Below are positions 32,507 to 41,782 of a stretch of DNA of 64,000 bases, piece after piece. The DNA lies in assembly GCF_045689245.1 (NCBI RefSeq), contig NZ_CP136865.1, forward strand, positions 3,658,001 through 3,722,000, in the 5' to 3' direction. The stretch's first letter is position 1. Each line of letters starts with the position of its first letter. This stretch comes from Congregibacter brevis (lineage in GTDB: Bacteria > Pseudomonadota > Gammaproteobacteria > Pseudomonadales > Halieaceae). Under the pieces are notes generated by a model that was given only the letters and a program-made list of their open reading frames with translations, ran no database searches and was not told where the DNA came from. The position numbers were made by a program, and so were the translations under genes.

Positions 32507-34438
32507 CTAACTCCGAACAGGAAGCTCTTGAACAGCTCGCCAGGCCTGATCAATCGCGGTATGTGTGTAAGCATCCGCACCCGCGTCGGAATTCGCAACA
32601 GCGATATTGCCAAAGGTCTGGCGTCCAATCTCATAAGGGCCGGGGCTTGCCAACCACCGGGCATCCTCAAGGTCAGCAAGATCCCGTGCGTAACCATGAG
32701 GCCAGCGATTGACTGTAATCGCCTGTATATCCCTTTGGGTATCAAGTCCTGCGCTACCCCATACACCGCTAAGCACGGTATGAACTTCGCTTTCAAAATC
32801 CGCAAAGTCCATTTGCAGTAAGCGTATGCGCCCTGCCTGATTCTGCTGACTGATAGTCAAACCCTCGGGCTGCTCTGCACCCATCGCAGCAAAAAAGTGC
32901 AATACACAGGGCTCCTCGGGATTCCATGCACCATCGTAGGCTCCTGTATTGATGCCTGAGGCCAGATTAACCAATTGCAGCATTCGACCCGGCAAATAGG
33001 CTTGGGATACGCCGGATTTCTGGATAGCACTTCCATCCTTCAACAACACGTTGATGCATACCATTGGACGCTTAATGCACTCTGACAGCGCCGTCTTTTG
33101 AGTTTCTGGAAGCTCCGGGCACAGGTGTGGAATGATACGGTTGTAACAGGCCAAAACGCACTGATCGCCACTTACCTGAACAAGCTCACCATCGCGAACG
33201 TACTTTACGTCTACGGTCTTCCCTGAGTCACTATTCCGCACCCCGACCACTGTCGAATTCAAGCGCAACCGCGATGAGGAACCGCTCTTATCAAGTTCCG
33301 CGTAGTCCAATCTTGCCGTAACAATCTCGAAAGGGTCGCTGGCAGCCGTCATACTCGGGAAGCTATCGGGGATGAGTGATTTGACTATTAGTCGAGCAAT
33401 AGAGGCATTGCCATCGGGGAACATTGCTGACCGATAGTCTTCGTCGGGCCCGTCCTCCTCAGCTAGACCGAGTATATGCAGACCCGGCAATCCGCTTTCG
33501 AGACATTCAGCCACTGAGAGATCGTCCGCACGAATTCCCCAGCCCCCCATGGTGGCATTACTGAATATTTGGATAGCCTCATCCGGAAGCTCAGCTTTTT
33601 CGCGAAGAAAATCGGCATAGCGAGTTTGTCGCGTGTAGGCGGCGCGCTCTTTCCCGGTCAAGCCTGCAAGCGCATCGTCCTTTGAGCTCAGAAACCGCCG
33701 TAGAGCTGTTCTTGCTGAATCCGATATAGGCATGCGCGGAAGAGCATCCAATAACTGCTGCGGAGACAGGGACTGAAAACCCAGCCCGGGAATCAGCACG
33801 TCATCGCCGTAAGTGTCGCGATCAAACCAAGTGGAACCGGACAAACCCGTACCATTATCCGTCCAGTTGTAATCAAAATCTTTCAGCAAACGAGGTATAT
33901 CAATACCCAGCTCTTTTAGCAGCCGCAGCCCCTCTTCGCTGTATTTTGGATACTCAATATTGACCGTGCCACCCCAGGCAAGACGTAGACTATCTCCATC
34001 TTGGAATTCGTTGCGTTTGGCGTGGCCACCAAAGTCATCGTGGTTGTCCAGCAACAGAATCTTGCTGTCCAGACCATGCTGCTGGCGATAGAAATAGGCG
34101 GCAGCCAGACCACTGATGCCCGCGCCTACGATAACCAGGTCGTAGTGCTCATTCAGCACCGTGGGATTGTCAAAAGCCTTCCCTTCTCGCGCCAGTTCAT
34201 GCGCCACTTCGAAGGCGCCAGGGTGAGCACCGCGCATCCCCGTCCGCGTCGGAGGGTAGTAAGCAGCTTGCGTTGAGCGAAGCCGTCCGTCGTCTGCCGT
34301 TTCCGTTGCTACTGCCTTTGCAAAGCCGGGAGCCGCCAAAGCAATCGAAGCAAGACTTACATCATGAAGAAAATCCCTGCGGGTAATACCCGCCGGCTCG
34401 ACGCGCCCCTTGTTACGAGTTTTGTCAGATGTTCCCAT
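32507..34438 (-). CDS. Tat-exported FAD-dependent oxidoreductase, spermidine dehydrogenase-like
   Basis: A 643-aa protein with a twin-arginine signal (ITRRDFLHDVSLASIALAAP), so it is exported folded with its cofactor. GMRGAHPGAFEVAHELAREG is a stretch I associate with Pseudomonas-type spermidine dehydrogenases. It is followed by the FAD dinucleotide fold VIVGAGISGLAAAYFYRQQHG and GGHAKRNEF. The C-terminus has NIAVANSDAGADAYTHTAIDQAWRAV, a flavin-contacting segment. Oxidation of a polyamine or related amine in the periplasm is the best guess. ATG at 34438, with GGAGAGG upstream, overlaps the MATE stop by one base; a TTG one codon earlier is rejected. Substrate confidence is moderate. Confidence 0.78.
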   Translation of the reverse strand: MGTSDKTRNKGRVEPAGITRRDFLHDVSLASIALAAPGFAKAVATETADDGRLRSTQAAYYPPTRTGMRGAHPGAFEVAHELAREGKAFDNPTVLNEHYDLVIVGAGISGLAAAYFYRQQHGLDSKILLLDNHDDFGGHAKRNEFQDGDSLRLAWGGTVNIEYPKYSEEGLRLLKELGIDIPRLLKDFDYNWTDNGTGLSGSTWFDRDTYGDDVLIPGLGFQSLSPQQLLDALPRMPISDSARTALRRFLSSKDDALAGLTGKERAAYTRQTRYADFLREKAELPDEAIQIFSNATMGGWGIRADDLSVAECLESGLPGLHILGLAEEDGPDEDYRSAMFPDGNASIARLIVKSLIPDSFPSMTAASDPFEIVTARLDYAELDKSGSSSRLRLNSTVVGVRNSDSGKTVDVKYVRDGELVQVSGDQCVLACYNRIIPHLCPELPETQKTALSECIKRPMVCINVLLKDGSAIQKSGVSQAYLPGRMLQLVNLASGINTGAYDGAWNPEEPCVLHFFAAMGAEQPEGLTISQQNQAGRIRLLQMDFADFESEVHTVLSGVWGSAGLDTQRDIQAITVNRWPHGYARDLADLEDARWLASPGPYEIGRQTFGNIAVANSDAGADAYTHTAIDQAWRAVQELPVRS

Positions 34439-35838
34439 CAAACCTCTCCTTCATTTCCGTTATGTTTGCCCTCAACCTTCGCCGCGCCAAGCGGGTTGAT
34501 CCTTAACACTAAAGTAATGGCCAGAACCAAGGTTAGTAACTCCGCAAGTGGTATAGCAAGATACACGCCCGGATCACCAAACCATAGCGGGAGTAGAAGT
34601 AGTCCAAGCCCAGGAAGCACCAGACTACGACTCACCGCTATGATCGCTGAAGGCACAGGACGATGGAGTGCGGTGAAGTAGCTTGCCAGGGTGATATTGG
34701 TACCGTTCAAAAGGAACGTCGGCCAGAAGTAGCTGATAAAAATCAAAGCGATAACTGCCGTAGCCTGCTCGTCCGAACGAAGAAACAGACCGATCATCTG
34801 CTGTGGCAGCGCCACCAGCAACGTTGAGACAAGCAGGCCTACGAAAAATACCGTACAAACAGCGGTGAGAAGGAACTTGCGAATCCGCTCAGGTTTCCCC
34901 GCGCCGAGATTCCTGCTCACCGTGGGTTGCAGCGACTCCGAAACTCCGTAACTCACTTCAAGACCGATCATCATCAAGTAGGTAATGATGGTGTAAGCCG
35001 CAACGCCCTCTACGCCCTGGCGAGTAATCATCACCCAATTGAAAAACAGCACTATCACCCCCACCGACAGCTCGTTGATGAACTCGGAAAACCCGTTCCA
35101 GGCAGCGTCCAGAAGATCACGCCAACGCCCTCTTGCGAGCATTAGTTTTAGGGAACACTTGGGGTGAAACCAATGGGTAAGCAGGATCAGGAAGATGGCA
35201 AACTCGGCCAAGGCTGAAGCCCAAGCGGCCCCTACAATGCCCCAATCGAGATAGACGATAAAAAGGGTGTTTAACGCGATGTTAGTTGCGGCAAAGGCGA
35301 CCAAGCCCACCGCGGCAAGCACTGGGCGCCCATCTGCACGAACAAAATAGTCCATTGTCAGTGCAGCCACAAAGACCGGAGCGAAAATCAGCACCACCCG
35401 CATGTAAGCGACAACCAGAGGCTTTACTTCCTGAGTCGCGCCGAGCAACCGAACAAGTTCGTCAAGAAAGAGAAGGCCCGATCCAGCAATGACAACACCT
35501 ACCGCCACGGCGGCTACCAAGGTTCGAGTGAAGATAGACGAGGCAGCATCGTGATCACCCTGCCCAAGAAACCGGCCGCACATGACTGAGCCACCGACGG
35601 CAAGCATAAACACAATAGCCGCAAAGGCTGCCCAAGCAGGCTGCGCCAAATTCACTGCCGCAAGCGCACTTGACCCGACAAAATTGCCGATGAAAATCCC
35701 GTCAATGATCCCCGCCGACGTTACCGCAAGCATGCCAAGCACAGAGGGCACTGCGTAACGAATAAACGTAGTTACTACAGGGCCTTCTGCAGGATCGTAG
35801 CGCGTGTCGACCAAGTCGTTAGTGTCGGAGTGGTTCAT
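34438..35838 (-). CDS. MATE-family efflux transporter
   Basis: A 466-aa inner-membrane protein with about 12 hydrophobic segments and the duplicated MATE plan. PSVLGMLAVTSAGIIDGIFIGNFVGSSALAAVNLAQP opens the first half, and VEGVAAYTIITYLMMIGLEVSYGVSESLQPTVSRNLGAGKPERIRK the second. It exports organic cations or drugs using Na+ or H+ gradients. The start at 35838 (MNHSDTND) has GGGAG upstream; the open frame extends 41 codons further but without a good start signal. It overlaps the FAD oxidoreductase start by one base, so the two are coupled. Confidence 0.92.
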   Translation of the reverse strand: MNHSDTNDLVDTRYDPAEGPVVTTFIRYAVPSVLGMLAVTSAGIIDGIFIGNFVGSSALAAVNLAQPAWAAFAAIVFMLAVGGSVMCGRFLGQGDHDAASSIFTRTLVAAVAVGVVIAGSGLLFLDELVRLLGATQEVKPLVVAYMRVVLIFAPVFVAALTMDYFVRADGRPVLAAVGLVAFAATNIALNTLFIVYLDWGIVGAAWASALAEFAIFLILLTHWFHPKCSLKLMLARGRWRDLLDAAWNGFSEFINELSVGVIVLFFNWVMITRQGVEGVAAYTIITYLMMIGLEVSYGVSESLQPTVSRNLGAGKPERIRKFLLTAVCTVFFVGLLVSTLLVALPQQMIGLFLRSDEQATAVIALIFISYFWPTFLLNGTNITLASYFTALHRPVPSAIIAVSRSLVLPGLGLLLLPLWFGDPGVYLAIPLAELLTLVLAITLVLRINPLGAAKVEGKHNGNEGEV

Positions 35839-36055
35839 TACGGGATTCTCCCAAAATTTGGGACCCAACGCTCTGTATGTTTTGCGCCACCCGTGAAGGG
35901 CGCGCTTCTTCAGGCTGATTAATGTGCACTCCACGCGGTAGTGCATTAACATCGAGCGCAACTACCGCGTTTTATTCGTCTGCGCTCTACGAATCCCGTA
36001 AAGATGTGCGGAACAGAGAAACGCCTCAATAATTCCTTTAATCGGGTGATTCGTC

Positions 36056-37765
36056 ATGCATAGATCTCAGCAAAAGAACCGGCAAACTCCAAAGGTGTTT
36101 CCTCGGCGTGCCAATAGTGCGAGCAGCTATCTGGCACGTGCTTTCGGTCACTGCCTGCTTATTACAGCTTTGTGTGGAAGCGCTATTGCAAGCGCGAGCA
36201 GCTACAAGGAACTCGTTGATTTGTTTGGCGATTGGAGAGCGTTTGAAAAGCCGCCGCTATTGGACGGCGCTCCAGACTACACGGCTAAACGTTTATCGAA
36301 AGCCCACGCAGAGCTACCTGCGCTGCAAAACCGGCTCAACGATATAGACACCTCCGATTGGCCCATCGATCAGCAGGTGGATTGGCATGTGCTGCGAGCG
36401 GAAATGAACGGCTTCGACTTTAATCATCGGATTCTGAAGCCCTGGGCACGAGATCCTGCCTACTATCAAACTATCTGGGCCTATCGAAGCGACGTCCCCG
36501 CCCATGAGGGACCCACCCACCACGCAATCCTTGAACTATGGACCTACGATTTCCCCCTGAGTCAAAAGGAGGAGAGCCGCATCATTCGCGAGCTCAAAGT
36601 TATCCCCCCACTGATGAAGCAAGCGCAGGGCAACCTCACAGGAAACGCCCGGGACTTGTGGGTCGCAGGTATCCGCAACATCGAAGATCAGGGAGAGATG
36701 ATCAATGTCATCCGTAAAAAAGCGGGTGAGGATGTCAGTGAGGAGCTTAATAACGCTCTAGAAGAGGCGAGCACAGCCACTAGCAATCTTGTGACTTGGC
36801 TTCAAGCACAAGCTCCCAGCAAAACGGGGCCGTCAGGTATCGGGGCTGATGAGTACAGCTGGTACCAGTCGCAGGTTCATTATCTTCCCATCGATTTCAA
36901 AGAAGAAACTCTCCTTCTGGAGCGTGAGCTCGACCGGTCCTGGTCCTCCCTTAAGCTCGAAGAGCATCGCAATCGTCATTTGCCTCAGCAGAAAGCCGCC
37001 GATAGCCCCGAAGCTTATGACGCTTTAGTCAAGAGCACGTCGGAGCAAATGCTGCGCTGGTTTGACGAAGAAGAGGTTCTTCCAATGCGGGACTACATGG
37101 CTGAGGAGCTCGTCGCTCACTTGGGAGGATACGAGCCTGAGGACGTTCGTAACTTCTTCACCATAGGCACTCACTACGATCCGCGCCCGCTGCTGTCGCA
37201 CTTCTATCACTGGTTTGATCTGGCAGAAATCCAGGAGTTTCCGCACCCCAGCCCAATACGTCGTGGGCCATTGCTGTACAACATCTTTGACAGTCGCAAC
37301 GAAGGCACCGCCACAGGTGTAGAAGAGATGTTTATGCATGCAGGACTCTACGAGGAGAGCCCTCGCTCGCGAGAGCTTGTATGGATCATGCTTGCGCAGC
37401 GCGCGGCGAGGGGCCTGGGCTCCCTGAAAGCACATGCCAACGAAATGACCATGGCCGAAGCTGGCACGGTGCACGTGGAATGGACTCCTCGGGGGTGGAT
37501 GAGCAACGAGCCCGAGCTCTTGAAGTTTGAGCAACACCTCTATTTGCGCCAGCCCGGCTACGGTACCAGCTATGTCACGGGCAAATACTTGCTTGAGAGA
37601 TTGCTGGCAAAGCGTACTCAACAAATGGAAGCCGAGGGCAAAAATTACACACTTTCGATGTTCTTTGAAGAGTTGCGCGACGCGGGTAGTGTGCCCATTT
37701 CGCTCGTTCATTGGCAGCTTACGGGCGACGACAGCGACATTCGCAAGATATTAAGCAGACAGTAG
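36056..37765 (+). CDS. Exported DUF885-family protein
   Basis: A 569-aa protein with a long basic N-terminus and a signal peptide ending near SAIASAS (about residue 48). The remainder is largely helical, with FDSRNEGTATGVEEMFMHAGLYEE and RQPGYGTSYVTGKYLLERLLAKR typical of DUF885 proteins. These are suspected metallopeptidase- or carboxypeptidase-like hydrolases, but no function is established that I can cite for this branch. The ribosome-binding site is weak. It diverges from the MATE operon across 217 bp and precedes the DUF481 gene by 104 bp. Confidence 0.78.
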   Translation: MHRSQQKNRQTPKVFPRRANSASSYLARAFGHCLLITALCGSAIASASSYKELVDLFGDWRAFEKPPLLDGAPDYTAKRLSKAHAELPALQNRLNDIDTSDWPIDQQVDWHVLRAEMNGFDFNHRILKPWARDPAYYQTIWAYRSDVPAHEGPTHHAILELWTYDFPLSQKEESRIIRELKVIPPLMKQAQGNLTGNARDLWVAGIRNIEDQGEMINVIRKKAGEDVSEELNNALEEASTATSNLVTWLQAQAPSKTGPSGIGADEYSWYQSQVHYLPIDFKEETLLLERELDRSWSSLKLEEHRNRHLPQQKAADSPEAYDALVKSTSEQMLRWFDEEEVLPMRDYMAEELVAHLGGYEPEDVRNFFTIGTHYDPRPLLSHFYHWFDLAEIQEFPHPSPIRRGPLLYNIFDSRNEGTATGVEEMFMHAGLYEESPRSRELVWIMLAQRAARGLGSLKAHANEMTMAEAGTVHVEWTPRGWMSNEPELLKFEQHLYLRQPGYGTSYVTGKYLLERLLAKRTQQMEAEGKNYTLSMFFEELRDAGSVPISLVHWQLTGDDSDIRKILSRQ

Positions 37766-37869
37766 ACCTCAGTAGTAGCGGAAATCTTCAGAAGCCTCTG
37801 GTCTGTCAGCCACTGAGACCCTAGAATTCGCGCCTTTGGGCACATTCAGGGTCTCTCCTCTACAACGCT

Positions 37870-38940
37870 ATGCTTCGACTTACTCAGTTCGTACTGCCTC
37901 ACTTCACCCTCCCTCGCTTTATTCTCCGCTGCATCCGCGGCGCAGTTGTCTTGCAGCTGCTACTGGCGAGTATGCTGGCTCAGGCGAATATTGACCGCAT
38001 CGAACTCACTAATGGCTCCGTGATCATTGGCAGCTTTCACGATGCGGATAACGGCAAAGTCATGATCGACACCGACTTTGCGGGAATGCTGACCATCGAA
38101 AAAAGCAACATCGTGTCCATGGATGTGGCGTCCAGCGTTACCTTACAAATGAGAGACGGCGCGGTGCTAGAGACAGACAATCTCGTCGTAGATAACAGAA
38201 CCCTGAGCCTTACCACCCAAGGTAAAACCAGTTATGCCCTCGATGAACTGATGCGCATCAACCCAGAACCCTGGGAGTTAGGCCGCGGCTATCGCCATAC
38301 CGGCCTTGCAAGCTCGGCATTCTCACTGCAGCGTGGCAACACGGTACTCGACGAGCTCGATTACAAAATAGACACACGCTGGAGAGGGCTCGAGGATCGC
38401 TACACGCTGAAACTCGAGGGCGAGGTTCGCGAGGCGAACAGAGAGCGCAACACAGAAAACTGGATGATTACCGGGAAGTATGACCGTTTCCAGACCGGCG
38501 ACTACTACTGGGGAGTCTCCGCCTCCGCTGAAGAAGACCGCTTTGCAGATCTGGATCTGCGTACTGCTATCGGCCCCTATTTGGGACGAAGCTTGTTGGT
38601 CGGCACACCCTTTGTATTGGAGCTGGAAACCGGTCTCTCTCAGGTCAACGAGGACTTCGGGACCGCCATTGATCGCAGCTATGTCGGTCTCACCTGGAGC
38701 GTGCGCTCTGAAAGCCAATACTTTGGTGCGGAGTCTCGCCTGTATGTGGACCACAAAGGCGTGAAAAATCTCGCCGACAGAAACAACCTCATACTCAACA
38801 CGACTCTGGGCCTCGCCTTCCCTGTCCTGGGGCGAATACAAGGTGCAACGGAAGTTGTACTGGATTATAACTCCGGCGCTGTTGAAGGTACTGAAGAGCT
38901 GGACCAGACCTACCGTTTCCGCTTGGGCTACGCTTGGTAA
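37870..38940 (+). CDS. DUF481-family outer-membrane protein
   Basis: A 356-aa protein with a signal peptide (cleavage near LAQANID). After it comes a small beta domain of Sm/SH3 character (about residues 40-80, IDRIELTNGSVIIGSFH), then a C-terminal beta-barrel rich in alternating aromatic residues that ends in W. DUF481 proteins are salt- or alkali-induced porin-like proteins of unknown role. It ends 19 bp before a convergent second outer-membrane gene. Confidence 0.8.
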   Translation: MLRLTQFVLPHFTLPRFILRCIRGAVVLQLLLASMLAQANIDRIELTNGSVIIGSFHDADNGKVMIDTDFAGMLTIEKSNIVSMDVASSVTLQMRDGAVLETDNLVVDNRTLSLTTQGKTSYALDELMRINPEPWELGRGYRHTGLASSAFSLQRGNTVLDELDYKIDTRWRGLEDRYTLKLEGEVREANRERNTENWMITGKYDRFQTGDYYWGVSASAEEDRFADLDLRTAIGPYLGRSLLVGTPFVLELETGLSQVNEDFGTAIDRSYVGLTWSVRSESQYFGAESRLYVDHKGVKNLADRNNLILNTTLGLAFPVLGRIQGATEVVLDYNSGAVEGTEELDQTYRFRLGYAW

Positions 38941-38959
38941 CTGACTTCAGGCACTCGCG

Positions 38960-39874
38960 CTAGAAAGCGTGGATCCACGAGACGGAAAACAAATCATAGT
39001 CGCCTCCACTCTCTGTTACCGTCCCCGTTGAGGTACTCAAACGCAGAGCGTGTCCTTGAGCTAGAGGAAAAACGAGCGTCGCGCCAAAACGCGAGTTACG
39101 CTGCAAGTCTTGATTCTTTGACCCCTCAACTCGAGTTCTCCCACCGATGTAATAGTTGGCGTCCAGCGCTGCCCAAAATCCTCGGGAAAAGCGCTTGATG
39201 AGGTGTAGCTGGGCATTGGTAATCGGTTCTTGTTCTCGCGTCTGCCCCAGAAATTCATCGTTATCCTGAAAGAAAGCCACGGAAAGCTCTCCCTCGAGGA
39301 GCCAGGACGAGCTCAAGGGATAAATGACACCAAGGCCAGGTTTCACGGACCATCGATTACCGCCAAGGTTGATGATCCGGTCCGCATCGTATTCACCGGT
39401 TGGGGCCGTTACCGCCAGGCTCATGCCAATAATAGGCTTGGGGTCGGCGCGCATCGCTGCAAAAGCCTTTCGGTCCATGGCCGGCGCTCCGGCTAGATTA
39501 ACCGCCATTCGTACAATGGTATCGCCCATACCTACCGTACGCCGCGTTACCAATTCATCCTCCACCGTCCCCGAGGTCTTCCCATCAGAAGCGATCTGTA
39601 TCACCGACAGGTTCGCCGTCCTCCCAGCCACATCGAGGGTGCGCTGATAAGTTAGCTGGAGATAATCAATGCTGGAATCCACACCGGTCACGGGCAGTGA
39701 CTGGTCCACGATAATGTCACCGCGACTGTGCTGATAGCTTAAGGACAGCACGTTCGTACCTACGGGACTTGGCCAGAAGGCTCTAGGAACGAGTTCCTGC
39801 GCGTTAGCGGTAACCGACATACAGACGAAGCCCACTGCCACCCACGCTCCAATACGCTGGAAATATCCTGTCAT
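38960..39874 (-). CDS. Outer-membrane beta-barrel protein (phenol-degradation MetA type)
   Basis: A 304-aa protein with a signal peptide ending in VTANAQE. It is predicted to be a beta-barrel: alternating strands, GTNVLSLSYQHSRGD near the start, MSLAVTAPTGEYDADRIINLGGNRWSVKPGLGVIYPL in the middle, and a C-terminal Phe. This matches the 'transporter/MetA-pathway of phenol degradation' family, thought to admit hydrophobic compounds. ATG at 39874 is chosen over a TTG one codon earlier. It diverges from the Anbu gene across 159 bp. Confidence 0.78.
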   Translation of the reverse strand: MTGYFQRIGAWVAVGFVCMSVTANAQELVPRAFWPSPVGTNVLSLSYQHSRGDIIVDQSLPVTGVDSSIDYLQLTYQRTLDVAGRTANLSVIQIASDGKTSGTVEDELVTRRTVGMGDTIVRMAVNLAGAPAMDRKAFAAMRADPKPIIGMSLAVTAPTGEYDADRIINLGGNRWSVKPGLGVIYPLSSSWLLEGELSVAFFQDNDEFLGQTREQEPITNAQLHLIKRFSRGFWAALDANYYIGGRTRVEGSKNQDLQRNSRFGATLVFPLAQGHALRLSTSTGTVTESGGDYDLFSVSWIHAF

Positions 39875-40033
39875 CAAAGGCCCACCAATACCGACGCGAA
39901 CCCTCCTAGCCGCGGGGTTCTTGTTTAAAACGATAATCGGAGCAGAGCTTAACGTATTTCGTCAAGGGTGCCAGCGGCGCAATATTTGTTATATTCCCCC
40001 GCTTCATTGGTAAGAATCCACAGACGCTAATTC

Positions 40034-40795
40034 ATGACATATTGCCTCGCCATTGCGCTAGAGGAAGGACTGGTTTTTTGCTCCGATTCTCGGACTAACG
40101 CCGGACCGGATCGCGTAAGCAAGTACAGCAAGATGCATCGCTTCTCCGTCCCCTACGAGCGCTCCATGGTAATCCTGACCGCTGGCAACCTGGCAACAAG
40201 CCAGGCAGTCATTGCGCAGATACAAAGAGACTTGGAAGAAGACACCGAGGTCAACATTTTCAATGCCCGCTACGTCAGCGACGTAGCAGACTACATCGGC
40301 GAGATAAGCCTAAAAGAGCAGCAGAAGTACGCCAAGAAAGGTGGCCCCAACGCGGGTTTTAACGCCAGTGCGACTTTTATTCTGGGTGGGCAAATCAAAG
40401 GGCATGCGCCTGAGCTTTATATGATTTATCCGGAAGGTAATCACATTACCGCGTCTGATCTGTACCCCTATCTTCAGATTGGTGAGACCAAGTACGGGAA
40501 GCCCATTCTGGATAGAATCGTGAGGAGCGACACGCCCGTAGAAACCGCCATGCGCTGTGCTCTGGTGTCGGTAGACTCGACGATGCGCTCAAACGCGACC
40601 GTTGGACCGCCCTTGGAGTGTCTTTTCTACCGGAAGGACAGTCTGCTGCCCCATGAGGAATATTGCATTCTTGAGGAAGGTCACCCCTATCTTGCGGATC
40701 TTCGCCAGAGCTGGGACGACAATATCAGGCTCGCCTTCGACAACCTACCCTCGCTCAGCGCAGTGTTCGAAGCCGATCCATCGCCAGATCAATAA
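40034..40795 (+). CDS. Anbu-type proteasome-like peptidase
   Basis: A 253-aa Ntn hydrolase related to HslV and the 20S proteasome beta subunit. MTYCLAIALEEGLVFCSDSRTNAGPDRVSKYSKMH matches the Anbu family, where removal of Met leaves Thr2 as the catalytic nucleophile. FNASATFILGGQIKG and CALVSVDSTMRSNATVGPPLE are further landmarks. Anbu genes usually sit with genes for a COG2308 ATP-grasp, a COG2307 alpha-E protein and a transglutaminase-like peptidase. Here the first two are next door on the opposite strand, with a zinc-peptidase gene between. Its last 41 bp overlap that zinc-peptidase gene tail to tail. The physiological substrate is unknown. Confidence 0.9.
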   Translation: MTYCLAIALEEGLVFCSDSRTNAGPDRVSKYSKMHRFSVPYERSMVILTAGNLATSQAVIAQIQRDLEEDTEVNIFNARYVSDVADYIGEISLKEQQKYAKKGGPNAGFNASATFILGGQIKGHAPELYMIYPEGNHITASDLYPYLQIGETKYGKPILDRIVRSDTPVETAMRCALVSVDSTMRSNATVGPPLECLFYRKDSLLPHEEYCILEEGHPYLADLRQSWDDNIRLAFDNLPSLSAVFEADPSPDQ

Positions 40796-41780
40796 GCTCC
40801 AGCTTCTCAGCCACCACCTCGTTGATCACAAAGGGATACGCATCTCCCCGCCCGACACTGCGATTAAGTTCGTTGAGCATCAGGCTTACCTTTGACCAGG
40901 CGCGCAAGCGCTCGGACATCGTCATTGAGCCCGGCTGGCGCGGCAACAGTTGGTGAGCCCAAGCCGTATCTAAAGCATCGTAGATATGAAGATAGTGTCC
41001 CCAGCACTCGGCCCAGTCCTCACTCGGATGGGAGCTGGCGTAGGAACTGATAAATCGATCCCTCCAATACATGGGGGGACCGTTCTTGTAGTGCACATCA
41101 AGTGCCGCTTGATAATTGCTACGTTCATCGCCAAACACCTGACGAAACTCCCCTAACAAACGCACATCAGGATTCAATAAAGACCAGTAGTAGTGTCCGG
41201 ACTCATGACGCAAGTGTCCAAGCACGGTCCGGTAACTCTCCCCTAGCTCGTCTTGCACAGTCGCCCTAGCCACGTCATCAGCTTCCACGGCATTGATCGT
41301 AATCACCCCTCCAAGGTAACCCGTGGATACAAAGGTCTCGGGGAATTTGTCCGAAGTCCGAGCGTCCTCAATAAAGTCCAGTAGTAAGCCACGCTGAGGG
41401 TCAGCCCAGCCATTCAACAAAGGCAGACTTAGTTGCGCAAGGGTGTAGAAGAGGCGCTTCTTTCCGCGCTCCAACACCAGCCAACGCTCCTTGTTCTTCG
41501 GTCGAGTCTGATCAGGGACGGTTCTGTTGAACTGGCAGGCTGTACAGAACTGACTTGGGGAGTCCGCCGGACGCAACCAATTGCAGACGCCAAAGGACTC
41601 TCCATTAGAACAGTAACGAAAGGCATTGCCCTGAAAATCTTTAAACACCCCTCCACCCCAATCGGCGAGGGTAATTAAATCTGCACGATTTGGATCGTAG
41701 CCCAGCGCTGACTGACAGTTGATACAGAAATCATTTTCAAAGTAGACGGGGCTACCACAGTCACAAGCAAAACGTCTCAT
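40755..41780 (-). CDS. Zinc-binding metallopeptidase (COG4307 type) with N-terminal zinc ribbons
   Basis: A 341-aa cytosolic protein. The N-terminal 85 residues have eight cysteines able to form two zinc ribbons: Cys6/Cys8/Cys19/Cys22, and Cys57/Cys66/Cys79/Cys82. The peptidase core has LRHESGHYYW with HExxH at residues 192-196, and a downstream HPSEDWAECWGHYLHI that can give the third ligand. The family is annotated 'putative zinc-binding peptidase' without a known substrate. It starts 2 nt after the alpha-E stop, so it is the third gene of the ATP-grasp/alpha-E operon. Its end overlaps the convergent Anbu gene by 41 bp. Confidence 0.85.
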   Translation of the reverse strand: MRRFACDCGSPVYFENDFCINCQSALGYDPNRADLITLADWGGGVFKDFQGNAFRYCSNGESFGVCNWLRPADSPSQFCTACQFNRTVPDQTRPKNKERWLVLERGKKRLFYTLAQLSLPLLNGWADPQRGLLLDFIEDARTSDKFPETFVSTGYLGGVITINAVEADDVARATVQDELGESYRTVLGHLRHESGHYYWSLLNPDVRLLGEFRQVFGDERSNYQAALDVHYKNGPPMYWRDRFISSYASSHPSEDWAECWGHYLHIYDALDTAWAHQLLPRQPGSMTMSERLRAWSKVSLMLNELNRSVGRGDAYPFVINEVVAEKLELIDLAMDRLRTLR

Positions 41781-41782
41781 TC

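Noticed and set aside
31848..32510. 220-codon plus-strand frame over the gamma-glutamyltransferase gene
   Set aside because: Antisense to the conserved GGT N-terminal half, basic and without motifs.
37025..37711. 228-codon minus-strand frame inside the DUF885 gene
   Set aside because: It lies wholly antisense to a signal-bearing gene with clear family motifs; no recognisable product.
38323..38841. 172-codon minus-strand frame inside the DUF481 gene
   Set aside because: Antisense shadow of the beta-barrel region; no start signal.
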